A program made the translations under genes and the position numbers. From NCBI GenBank assembly GCA_033239125.1, contig BSWB01000005.1:100625994-100689993 (forward strand): DNA of 64,000 nt, given 5' to 3'. Under the pieces are notes generated by a model. It worked only from the letters and a program-made list of their open reading frames with translations. It ran no database searches and had not been told where the DNA came from. This DNA is from Fagopyrum homotropicum. Lineage: Eukaryota > Streptophyta > Magnoliopsida > Caryophyllales > Polygonaceae. Of the stretch, positions 33,710 through 43,308 are shown piece after piece; positions within the stretch are counted from its first letter, which is position 1, and each line of letters opens with the position of its first letter.

Positions 33710-33745
33710 GCTCGGGGACGAGCAAACCTTAAGTATGGGGTATTT
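33710..33745 (+). promoter_or_regulatory. Athila-2 pre-PPT hairpin and polypurine tract
   Basis: GCTCG-GGGA-CGAGC (33710-33723) forms a 5-bp stem closed by a GNRA-type tetraloop. The polypurine tract AAGTATGGGG plus TATTT runs up to the 3' LTR at 33746. The Athila-1 counterpart has GCTTG-GGGA-CAAGC. Confidence 0.65.
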
Positions 33746-35559
33746 TGATAACACGATTTATAACATAGTTTTAGGTGTACATTTAGATAGAATTCTCGCT
33801 CATTCATGCATGATCTAGCATTAGTTCAGGACGTTTTGCAACCAATTCACGTATTTTGTCGAGATAGACGTCTACACGGACTTGTGTGCGTTTTGTAGGT
33901 ATTTTGGGAAGTTTAGAGCTAAAACGACGCGTTTAAGGATCGTTCATTTAGATGACACGTCCTCGGACTCATTAGGACACAAGCCAAGGACTAAGAAGGA
34001 CTCATGGGACCTTGCCAACACAAACCATGCACCAAACCACAACTCAATGATCCAAGGCGAAGTTTCTGCATAGAATCACGGTTCTCTGAAGAACCACGGC
34101 CGTGGAAATGACCGTGGATTTTGCCAGATTCTCGTGACAGCTGTGCCACGACTCTCATGGCCAGCTCATGAGAGATTTGTTATAAAAGTGGTCCTTCATG
34201 GATTGTTTGGGGCAGCTGGGGTAGTTTGGGAGCAGCTCATCCATTATCCATTTCTCTAACAAATATATTCTCAAAAATCAAGAGGTTTTTCTAGGAAGGA
34301 AAGTGCCAAAGAGAAGGAGAAGAACTCCATTGAAGAGGAGGAGAAGAACACACCATAGCTTTCTTGTATTTCGGATTTCGTTTTCTAGAGATTGTATGAG
34401 TCTTTGAACCTTCTTTTGGAAGGGTTGTAAGTGGTTCTAATTCTAATCTTCAGCTTAGTTTTGGATTAAGTTCACTTGTTCACCCCTTTTCTTTCATTTT
34501 CTTGTAATGGATGTTTTGATTTCATGTTTGTTTGTTTTGAGTTCCATTATGAATATTATAGGCTAAATTGATGTGGTTCTAGGGTAAGGAAAGGAAGGTT
34601 ATGGCTAGAACTATGATAGGACGGACTTAGATTTACCTTTGGATGATTTTTGTTTATGAACGTAGTTCCTGTTAGAAATCACGGGTAGTTCTTGAAGAAC
34701 CACGGTCGTGGTTTCTGTAGAACAAACCGTGATTTTCCTAGTTCGAAGGACCTTGCCTAAGACCTATGAATTGTTGAAACCCTAAGTGTTTGCTGAGTTT
34801 AACCTATCCTAGGGTGACTTAGTGTAGTGGCTAAGAGTTAGGAGAGACTTACCCGGTAATCCTTGCCCTTAGAATCTAAAATAGCAAACCTTAGGTAATG
34901 GTGAGCCTAATAAGCCGCCATTGGATTAGATGTGCTAGGATAGTTGATTAGGACTTCCCTTTCCAAGACTTACCCGGTAAGGATAGGTAGATCCCTAATT
35001 AACAATCCGGTTTGTGTAGAATCCCTATCTTTAAGATCTTAGAGACTTACCCGGTAATGAGATCTTAGGAGTGGACTAGTTGGATCATGAGACTTACCCG
35101 GTAATTGATCCCAAATTAGAAACACTAAATCCCAACATATCATAGTGAGATCCAAAGAATGAATAGATGACTTGAGTTTTATGCCATAACCGGAATTTCC
35201 GACCCCTAGAATCCGTCTTCTCTTTCTTTGATCTTCATCTTGTTTGGTTTGTTCATTTGTGCAGATTTTTAGTCTAGTTTGATTGTTTACTTTGCATGAA
35301 TTGTGATCTTTGATTGATCACCAAAAATCCAACTAAAAACAATTGAGATTTTCATTTCTTTGTTTCCCTCTTTTCTAACCTTAGACCTTCACTAAACTTA
35401 ATCACAAAACCGAATCAATTTCACCTTAGTCTTTGTGTTCGACCTCGGAATACTATCCATACTACAAACGTCCCGTACACTGCGGGTGCGCTAGAAGTTA
35501 GGATAAATATAACGAGTATAAATTTAAGGCTTATTGCGTGCACACATTTTAGCGTAACA
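33746..35559 (+). repeat. Athila-2 3' LTR
   Basis: 1814 bp, nearly identical to 24370-26183. It carries CCACGGCCGTGG (34094-34105), CCACGGTCGTGG (34700-34711) and the four AGACTTACCCGGTAA words. It is followed directly by the AGTCT duplication at 35560-35564 and then Tekay integrase sequence. Confidence 0.97.
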
Positions 35560-35564
35560 AGTCT

Positions 35565-36374
35565 CAATCCCGTGACAAAGTCCATAGATATATCCTCCCC
35601 TCCACTGTGGTACTGACAGTGGGTGGAGCTCTCCTCCGGACCTCGATGCTCAATCTTGACCTGCTGACAGGTCGCACACTAAGCTACATACCGAGCCACG
35701 TCGGGCTTCAAACAACCCCACCAGAAAGAATGTCTCACTTCCTTGTACATCTTACTCGCTCCAAGATGTACTGAGTATGGGGTAGCATGAGCCTCACCTA
35801 GTATCCTCTGCCTCAACTCACTGTCTGATGGCACACAAATGTGGTCCTGACGTCTCATCACTCCATCAGCACCAATAGTGAACTGAGGTGCCTCATCTCG
35901 AGACATCCTATCTCGGATCCGGGTCAAAGTCGAACAGGTCTCTTGATTTTGTCGGATCTCACCCAGCAGATCAGGAAGTAACTCCAAGGTAGCCAACTGA
36001 TGGGTTGTATATAGGAACTGAATCTCGACCTCCAACCAAGCCAAATCCCTCTACAACTGCGGTTGTACTGTCAACCAGGCTATCGCCTTCTCCCGAGGCA
36101 TCTTCCGGCTCAAAGTGTTAGCAACTACATTCGCCTTTCCGGGGTGGTAGAGAATCTCAAGGTCGAAATCCTTGATCAACTCTAGCCACCGCCTCTGACG
36201 GTTATTCAACTCCCGCTGAGTGAATATGTACTTCAGACTCTTATGGTCTGTGAAGATCTGACATGTCGCCCCATAGAGATAGTGACGCCAGATCTTAAGA
36301 GTATGGACTACTGCAGCTAACTCTAGGTCATGTGGGGTAGTTCTCCTCATACGTCTTAAGTTGTCGAGACGCAT
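35565..36374 (-). pseudogene. Tekay RNase H C-terminal part and integrase zinc domain
   Basis: Two frames. 36374-36051 carries the RNase H tail (TTPHDLELAAVVHTLKIWRHYL, IFTDHKSLKYIF) and the linker to integrase (GKANVVANTLSRK). 36044-35679 carries the integrase HHCC domain (ILGEAHATPYSVHLGASKMY, FWWGCLKPDVARYV), followed after a stop by CATCQQVK. The core begins with the catalytic Asp in ISMDFVTGL, and a few codons later the frame is cut by Athila-2; it continues at 24369. Confidence 0.87.
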
Positions 36375-36885
36375 ATACTATGACCTTACCCCTCTGCATC
36401 AAGACACACCCCAAGCCTAGCTTGGATGCGTCACTATATACCACAAAGTCCTTTGTACCTTCGGGTTGTGCTAAAATCGGAGCAGACGTCAATCTCTTCT
36501 TCAGCTCCTCAAAACTCTATTGACACAGCTCAAACCGGACGAACCGAGTAGTCTTCCTCGCAAGACAAGTAAGTGGTCGGGCAATCAGGGAAAACCCTTC
36601 CACAAACCAGCAGTAATAACATGTCAAACCTAGAAAGTTGCGAACCTCCTTAACATTTTTCGGAGGTTGCCAAGAAGACACTGACTCAATCTTCGCCGGA
36701 TCGACCTTAATCCCCTCAGCAGTCACTACATGGCCTAGGAAAGCCACCTCTGACATCCAAAACTCACACTTGGACAGCTTAGCATAAAGCTGGTTATCCT
36801 GCAGAATCTGTAACACTGTCCTCAAGTGTCTGGCATGCTCCTCTCGACTCCTAGAGTAAACTAGGATGTCGTCAATGAAGACCAC
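36375..36885 (-). pseudogene. Tekay reverse transcriptase, C-terminal half, and RNase H start
   Basis: A 122-codon frame (36885-36517) starts at the RT active-site box FIDDILVYS and continues through LGHVVTAEGIKVDPAKIE and VRNFLGLTCYY. It breaks with a stop after RFELCQ, where relatives run on to the RNase H region. The sequence between 36375 and 36516 encodes the RNase H start in broken frames. Confidence 0.87.
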
Positions 36886-36891
36886 TACAAA

Positions 36892-38010
36892 CTAGTCTAA
36901 GAAGTCGATGAAAATCCCGTTCATCAACTCCATGAACACTGATGGCGCATTAGTGAGCCCAAATGGCATCACTACAAACTCATAATGACCATACCTAGTC
37001 CGGAAGGCCGTCTTAGGTATGTCTTGATCTCTCACCCCCAACTGGTGATAACTTGATCTCAAGTCTATCCTCGAAAACACAGACGCTCCATGCAACTGAT
37101 CCAACAGATCATCTATGCGAGGTTGTGGATACTTGTTCTTGATGGTGACCTTGTTCAACTCATTATAATCGATGCATAGCCTCATCGATCCATCCTTCTT
37201 CCTCACAAACAACACCGGTGCTCCCCAGGGAGAGACACTAGGGCGTATGAAGCCCTTCTCTACTAACTCCTCTAACTTCTTCTTCAACTCAAGCAGCTCT
37301 ATCGGTGCCATGCGGTACGGGGCCTTCGAGATCGTTCTCGTGCCCGGCTCTAGCTCAATGCTAAAATCCACACTCCTTTGTGGGAGTAACCCCGGCAGAT
37401 TGTCACTGAATACCTCTGCAAACTCGCATGCAACTGGTATCTCCTCTACTGTCAGGCTCTTGCGTTCCTTCATGGCATAACTCCAGAAGGCCTCGCAACC
37501 CTGTGCTATCAATCTTGTTGCTCTCATTGCGCTGATAACTGTGCCGGACTTTCCGAGGTCCCAACCTCGGAATATCACTCTGTGACCCTCCTCAGTGGCG
37601 ACAGTTACAATCCTCCTACCAATGTCTAACACCGCTCCATGTCTCATCATCCAATCTATCCCCAAGATCACGTCCTCGTGTGCTAAGGGCATGACTAGGA
37701 AGTCTACTAGCCAATCTCGATCTCCCAGATGAATAGGGCAATCATGAATCTCTCGGGATCCACTAATTTTACCCCCATCAGGTAACCCAACTATAAAAGG
37801 TACACCCTCTACCGTAGCGAAGGACAACCTATATATGCATTGATTTGATATAAAGGAGTGCGTAGCACCCGTATCAAACAAAACTCCTACAAGTAAATCA
37901 TGGATCCAGATAGTACTTGTGGTCGCAGGTGCCGCTGGCTGATCAACACTCCTCAGCTCAAACACTCTCGACGGAACTCCTCTGGTGTCAGTAGTACCAC
38001 CACGTCCCAT
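36892..38010 (-). pseudogene. Tekay protease and N-terminal reverse transcriptase
   Basis: A 372-codon frame. Protease is in the first third: LFDTGATHSFIS carries the catalytic Asp, then VILGIDWMMRHGA. RT follows: PVLFVRKKDGSMRLCIDY, NELNKVTIKNKYPQPRIDDL, DLRSSYHQLGVRDQDIPKTAF and MPFGLTNAPSVFMELMN. A TAG at 36892 cuts the frame just before the FIDD active site, so no working RT can be made. The DTGATHSFI protease and the QPRIDDL block are typical of chromoviruses and differ clearly from the Athila pol in this window. Confidence 0.9.
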
Positions 38011-38550
38011 GCCACAACCTGATCCTTGTGTAGTACTATGTGAAGCAGGGTGTCCTGGAGCCCGGTACTGCTGCTGTTGTTGCTGACTCGGCGCTCGGTA
38101 CTAAGGAGGTATCTATCCACTCCTCTCAGCACCTGTAGGGGAAGAACCCTACTATGACGGAGCTCTGCCCTGATGGCAGAAAGTAGACATGTATCCCGGC
38201 TTCCCACAAGTGAAGTACGTAGTAGGTGGCCTCTTATAGTCTAGCGTGAGATGATCACGACTTCCACAGTTAAAACACTACCGCTCTCTACCCGAAGTCT
38301 GGACTGTAGTGTGATAGCTCGGCCTCCCTTGAGTCTGCCCTCGCCCAGACCCGGATACAGTTGTATCACCACTAGCATAACCTGTCCTTTGGCGCTTATC
38401 CGGCCCACCAGACTGAACTGCTATCCTCGGAACTGGCCTATCTCTCTCATATGCAGAAGCCCTATCATGATAGTTTGACAAAGACTCGCAGTGAAATCCC
38501 GCCAGATAAGAACGAGTCCTCTCTCTCAATCTCCGGGAGAAGAGGTACAC
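38011..38550 (-). pseudogene. Tekay Gag C-terminal and zinc-knuckle region
   Basis: A 90-codon frame (38550-38278) is rich in Arg/Ser/Gly and ends at a TAG. Directly after it, in the same frame, are two damaged CCHC knuckles: CFNCGSRDHLTLDY, whose last Cys is Tyr, and YFTCGKPGYMSTFC, whose first Cys and His are both Tyr. These knuckles normally bind RNA during packaging. The rest up to 38011 is a low-complexity linker to protease. Confidence 0.75.
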
Positions 38551-38559
38551 ATGCTGCTC

Positions 38560-39447
38560 TTAAAGAGGTGCAATTGGTCCAAGTAGGGTCAACTCCTTTT
38601 GAAATTTCTTGATTGCCTCAGCAATTGGGATATCCTCAAACCCCGCCTCAATGAAGTCCTGAAACTTCTCTCTCCTCAACGAGGCAGGGCAGTACCTCTC
38701 TCTAATATTGCTCCTCATCTGCTCCCAACTAGTGACTTGGCTGCGAATGATCCGCCACCAGGAATGAGCCTCCTTTGTGAACAAGGTCTGCACTAACTCT
38801 AGTCTATCCTCTGGGCAACGTATCGCCTCAAGTGCAGTCTCTACGTACCCTATCCAATGCTCCACTTCCAACCCTATCTCTCCATTGAATGAGGGAACTT
38901 TTTGGGAGTTGAAAGCCTTCAACCACTCATCCGGCCTCGGGGCTCTAGACCCGGCAGGAGCTCTGTCAGCCTCAACTCTCCTCTCAAGCACATCTGGCGC
39001 CTGAGTCACTCTTTGTGTCACCTAAGCTGACCTAGCCGGTACTGGTGGTACTTGGGCAAGTCTCTCTGCCCTGGAAACCTCCTCCATACGCTGGACATAT
39101 GCTCTGTACTCTCTGTACTCAGATGCCCCTATAGAAACGCGTCCTGACTCAGTCGAAGGTGCTTCCTGTGTTCCAGACCTAGCAGCGGTCTCATTCCCGA
39201 CCTCGGGAACCATACTCTCAACTACCTCTTCCACAGCAGCATCTGACATGTTCGCTGCGGGTGGATCCTCTCGAGGAGCTCGTCCTCGACCTCTCACCAG
39301 TGGAGGTCTACCTCCATGGCCACGACCTCTAACAGCAGAAGTCCTATCAACTCTATCCTGTCTAGCTAGAGGAAGAGGTGGACGACCTCTACCTCGACCA
39401 CTCGTTGGTGTAGCCCTAGTACGTGCCATTTGAACGAGCGACAACAA
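38560..39447 (-). pseudogene. Tekay Gag, N-terminal and core region
   Basis: Two adjoining frames separated by a single stop at 39022. 39447-39022 encodes a basic Arg/Gly-rich head (SGRGRGRPPLPLARQD). 39021-38560 holds the retrotransposon-gag core (PSFNGEIGLEVEHWIGYVET, LFTKEAHSWWRI, FIEAGFEDIPIAEAIKKFQ). The likely start codon is the ATG at 39429 (MARTRATPTSGRGRG); the frame upstream has a non-ATG start. Confidence 0.83.
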
Positions 39448-39682
39448 CTATAGTTATAATCTAACTAATCTGTCAAAAGTAGTAAAAGTCTAAAGTGATC
39501 ATACTAAGAATACCGAGATCCGTGGAGGTAGTGGTGGTCGTCCGTACTTTCAATCCCAACCCGACTATGCATGCATTTTGCAAACAAAAACCTTTTAGAA
39601 AACTCAGACCCCCTTTCGGGTTCTGCTTATTTACTTATTTGACCTTTTAGAAGATTTCAAGTGCCATTATTGCCAACCTAGA

Positions 39683-39694
39683 GCTCTGATACCA
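39683..39694 (-). other. Tekay primer-binding site (initiator tRNA-Met type)
   Basis: Minus-strand TGGTATCAGAGC lies three bases inside the 5' LTR and is complementary to the 3' end of initiator tRNA-Met, the usual primer of chromoviruses. The 39448-39682 stretch to gag is a non-coding leader. Confidence 0.9.
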
Positions 39695-39697
39695 TGT

Positions 39698-42397
39698 TGT
39701 AACACCCCAGGATTCACAACTCGGGGAGCTACTGGTTAGGACCTCACAGTGGGTCCCGACCTTAGTTTGACAACAACTTAACTAGATCTTACAACAAGGC
39801 ACAAATAAGGAAACTCATAAATCATAAAGTATGTTTTAACCAAACCATGAATGTAACCCTAAAACTTACAGCCGGAAACAACAAGGTCTCACAATCTGAG
39901 AAAAAGAAACAGTCATAATTGAAAGACCAGCAAAAGAAACTGCAACCCGTCCTAAGGAGTACGACACCCCGGTTGTCCACTACCATCCGGATTGTTCAGC
40001 ATCTACTCTAACATGTGGCAAGTCTAAACAATGATAAACAGTTAGCTAATTAATCAAATATAAGTAGAAAGATAAATAGCACAAACACAGAGAAGAAGAA
40101 TATAAACACTCAACATGCTGGCACACAATCCGGCTATTATCTGACAACTTATGTGATTCACTTCATCCTGTTTTAAAAGTTGTAGCACGAGAAATCTTAA
40201 GAATTCCTGCCTCCATTCCTTATCCAACTGGTGATGGTTTGGCACACCTCCGCCGGTGGCGTCCCCGCACACCAAGTATGGACTAGTCCCGAGAGAAACC
40301 CCCAGCGCCCTCGAGCTAACTGAGCAGAATGCTACCACCCGTTACTCTTAGGCCGGATATGTAAGTCGGTCAATGATTTCCATGAAATACACTAATACAC
40401 ACATCATTCAAACACCACTATCATCGTTCACACTTATATCTGACACCTAGCTAAGTAAGCCCAAAGGACTTACCTAATTCAAGTCTCGACTCTTTGTAAA
40501 CACAACACGGTCTGTAACTGTAGCAACTTAGTTGCCTGTCAAAGGAGGTAAGTGCGTCAGCACACTTCCTAGGTAATTAGAAGTCTAAGACTTCTAAGAT
40601 AGGAGATCTTATTAGAACAGAATTTATTACAGTACTCATTTAAGGTAAAATGACTATTTTACCCTTGGTCCCGAAACTTCCAAAAATCCCATAATTTATG
40701 TTTAAACTCTTATTTGAGGCTAAAATGCCATATTCTAACCCTCAAGGATGAGTATGGGTAAAACTAGAAAAACTACACATTTTCCTATTTCCCGAAAAGT
40801 CATTAAGGTCCAACTTTGGCTTTAAATATGAAACTCGAATAAATTTAAAAAAATTCCGAAATAATTTTCTAGATCATCTATGATATCCAATCTACTCATA
40901 GGAGCAAGAATTTCTTAAAACTGTTCAACCATCACTTCTACAAAAATTTCTAAAGTTGGTTACAACACTTAAAATTTTCTATACTTAGCCAAATTTCACT
41001 GCTGGAAAAACAGCTCAACTACCCTACTTTGGAGCCTTATAACTTCTAATCTGACCGTTCATTTATTCTCAAATTTTAACACAGTAAAGTACATATATCC
41101 CTCTATGACCTATTAAAATTTCAATGGTGGATCTTCACCCTCACTATTTAACATTGATCTACAATAATGACCACTTCCCACTTCAAAGCTAAAGCAAACC
41201 AACTTCTATTTACAGTAGTTCATTGTTTCTCCCCTTTCTGACAGCACAACTTACACTCTCCTACACCCTCTGGACTCACACTCATAGGCAGCCTCTAATG
41301 CTATGCATTCTACTTATCACTTATACCATCCAAGGCCTAAGCCAACTACTTTCCTCTATTCTACATAAAATAACAGCAGTGAAAGAACATGGATAACTTA
41401 CAGATTGCTAGAGTATTGTTATGTCTGGGATGGTCTGGAGTACAGACGAGGCTAAGCGGACTCCCTACGTGCAGAACTTGGCTAGCCTGCACAATTGCTT
41501 CGAGGGAAGGCTCCTACGTGATTGTGTAACAGATCCGAAAAATGAATCACGAGGAAGGAAGGCAACAAGGTAAGAAGAGAGGCCAAGAGACTCACCTAGG
41601 TCGAAGGCTTTCATCACTCGAACTCCCAAGGTAAGTGTGCAGAGAGCAAGTTCCTGGTGTTGATGGCGTCAAGGAGTACTGCAGCCGATGGGATCCAAGA
41701 GTAGGGAAAGGGTTCCTGGTGTAGGGGCGTATGGGTGGTGTTGCAGTAGGCGGGATCCAAGTGCGGGGAAGGACGAATTTGGACGCTCAGAAGGTAGAGA
41801 TGAAGTGAAAGAACCGATTGGAGATCTGCATTTGTTACAAAGGAAGGTATCAAGGGAGAGCAGCGTGATTACAGCCGTTACAATCTAGGCGTTCACACGA
41901 GGCTGAGAGCAGGCTGACTCCAAGTGTATGTCCTCCTGGGCTGTGAGGATGGGAAGCAGCAAGCCCGTCACCTTCTTGAGCTGATGTTGGGCGTCCTAGG
42001 CCGATGGAGAAACAGCTACAGTTGGGTTTCGGGCTTGTTGATCAGCAAGGTTGCACGTCCTGGGCTGGCCTGAGGAGTGCAGCAGCATTTAGTAGGAGAG
42101 TGGGTTGTCAACTGCTTGTTTGGGCCTTGTAACAAGGTTGTCGGGCTTCGTCATGAACTCGTCTCAGCTTTGTCATAGTCTCGTCACACATTTGTCATGG
42201 TCTCGTCAATAGTCGTCGTTAAAAACCAATTATAAGAATTAGGGTTTGATATAATTCTACCATTTTATGTGAATTAAATTCTACATAAAATGATAAAATT
42301 TGTGGAGAAGGAAATACTAGATAGAATGGGAAACAATCACCGGATCGAAATCCGATTTGACTCGGAGATAACCGGGATAAAATTTACGGATATTACA
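39698..42397 (-). repeat. Tekay 5' LTR
   Basis: 2700 bp, starting TGTAACACCCC (39698) and ending GGATATTACA (42397) on the + strand, with the duplication GCACT at 42398-42402. It pairs with 20399-23102. No gene is supported inside it. Confidence 0.95.
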
Positions 42398-42689
42398 GCA
42401 CTGAAAACCCAAATTCTATAGGTTTTCCGATCACAAAAAGTGGGTCAAATTTTCCTTTTTAGCCTTAGTGGACGATACTATTATATTTTCCAAGGCTACA
42501 GCTGGAGCAAGTAATAAAATTCTTTCGGTCCTTACAAATTATTACTATACATTTGGATAAGTAATTAACTATCATAAATCCGCTTTCCAAACAACATCTA
42601 ATACTGACTCTAGAAAGAAGGGGAAAAAAAAAGAACACTACAAGCATATTTAGGAATCACACTATCTAACGACCTTGAGCAGTATCTTG
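42398..42689 (+). pseudogene. LINE-A part 4: RT active-site region, truncated by a MITE
   Basis: The frame resumes right after the Tekay target duplication. It reads NSIGFPITKSGSNFPF, ALVDDTIIFSKATAG (the RT active-site box, family FADDT), INYHKSAFQTTSNTDS and LSNDLEQYLG, with several stops and frame changes. It ends at 42689 at the first base of the MITE. I did not find its continuation on the far side, so the rest was lost. Confidence 0.82.
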
Positions 42690-43231
42690 GGTGCGGTTCA
42701 ATTAATGCGGTATGGCCGACACGTGTCCCGAAAAAAAAATATTCAGAAACGAATGAAAATTTGTTTGAACTACCATGTTATAACTTATGCACTATTCTCC
42801 TATAAACTTTGAACTATTCCCATATAATCCATGAACTATTACTTTTTAATATATTATATCAAATTATTTATAAATTAATCGTTTATATGTTATGAACTAT
42901 TCAATTGTAATTCATGAACTATCATTTTATAAGTTATGCACTATCCTTTACAAATTTTACACTTTGAACTATTCTATTATAATTCATGAATTATCCCATA
43001 ATAAGTTTTCAACTATTACTTTCACTCCTTTATAAATTTTGCACTTTGAACTATTCTATTATAATTCATGAACTATCCTTTTATAAGTTATGAACTATTC
43101 CTTAATAAGTTTTGAACTATTACTTTCACTCGTTTCTGGAAAAAAAAACAATTTTTTTCCCGGGACACGTGTCGGTTGTACGTTCAGCCGCATGCCCGTA
43201 TCGGAATAATGTGCCTTACCTGAACAGCACC
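42690..43231. mobile_element. MITE copy 1 (G-box-bearing terminal inverted repeats)
   Basis: A 542-bp element without coding capacity. Its left end (GGTGCGGTTCA...GGCCGACACGTGTCCCG) is the imperfect reverse complement of its right end (...CGGGACACGTGTCGG...CTGAACAGCACC). Both ends contain the palindrome GACACGTGTC (42718-42727 and 43164-43173). The middle is AT-rich with repeated CTATTATAATTCATGAA-type words. A second copy is at 53261-53867. Superfamily is unclear, since no convincing target duplication is visible. Confidence 0.75.

Positions 43232-43234
<3 letters not shown>

Positions 43235-43302
<68 letters not shown>
43235..43302. repeat. (TA)n microsatellite, about 68 bp
   Basis: Uninterrupted TA repeat starting four bases after the MITE end. 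It gives rise to a spurious Tyr-Ile repeat ORF, which is not a gene. Confidence 0.95.

Positions 43303-43308
<6 letters not shown>

Larger units (their letters stand above)
32069..33745 (+). other. Athila-2 3' non-coding region
   Basis: No ORF of note. Directly after the pol stop is the AAGCGCTT palindrome with its hairpin (32105-32130). Then come short stretches shared with Athila-1, including gtatggggtgggg near 32500, an A/T-rich block near 32600, the GCTCGGGGACGAGC hairpin (33710-33723) and the polypurine tract AAGTATGGGGTATTT (33731-33745). The region equivalent to the extra ORF of Athila-1 is missing. Confidence 0.8.
24370..35559 (+). mobile_element. Athila-2: young, nearly intact Athila LTR retrotransposon
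   Basis: An 11.2-kb + strand element with 1814-bp LTRs of identical length. They differ at about 7 positions, all transitions, by my reading. Order: 5' LTR, tRNA-Asp primer site (26190-26207), gag-protease-RT-RNase H in one open frame (26325-30977), integrase in a shifted frame (to 32068), 1.7 kb of non-coding DNA, polypurine tract and 3' LTR. It has no extra ORF in the env position, unlike Athila-1. It lies inside the integrase of the Tekay element, so it is the youngest layer of the stack. Gag-pol is clearly related to Athila-1 but the LTRs are mostly unalignable, so these are two families. Confidence 0.97.
20399..42397 (-). mobile_element. Tekay/Del-type chromovirus (Ty3/gypsy), interrupted by Athila-2
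   Basis: A minus-strand element with about 2.7-kb LTRs flanked by the 5-bp duplication GCACT (20394-20398 and 42398-42402). Without the Athila-2 insertion it would be about 10.8 kb. Sense order is 5' LTR (39698-42397), a tRNA-Met-type primer site, gag with decayed zinc knuckles, protease, RT, RNase H, integrase and a C-terminal chromodomain remnant, then the 3' LTR (20399-23102). The FIDDILVYS RT box, very long LTRs and the chromodomain place it in the Tekay/Del lineage. Multiple stops and frameshifts show it is dead. LTRs differ by about 25 positions in the first 345 bp. Confidence 0.93.

Noticed and set aside
43112..43303. Frame ending in a Tyr-Ile repeat
   Set aside because: Translation of the (TA)n microsatellite.
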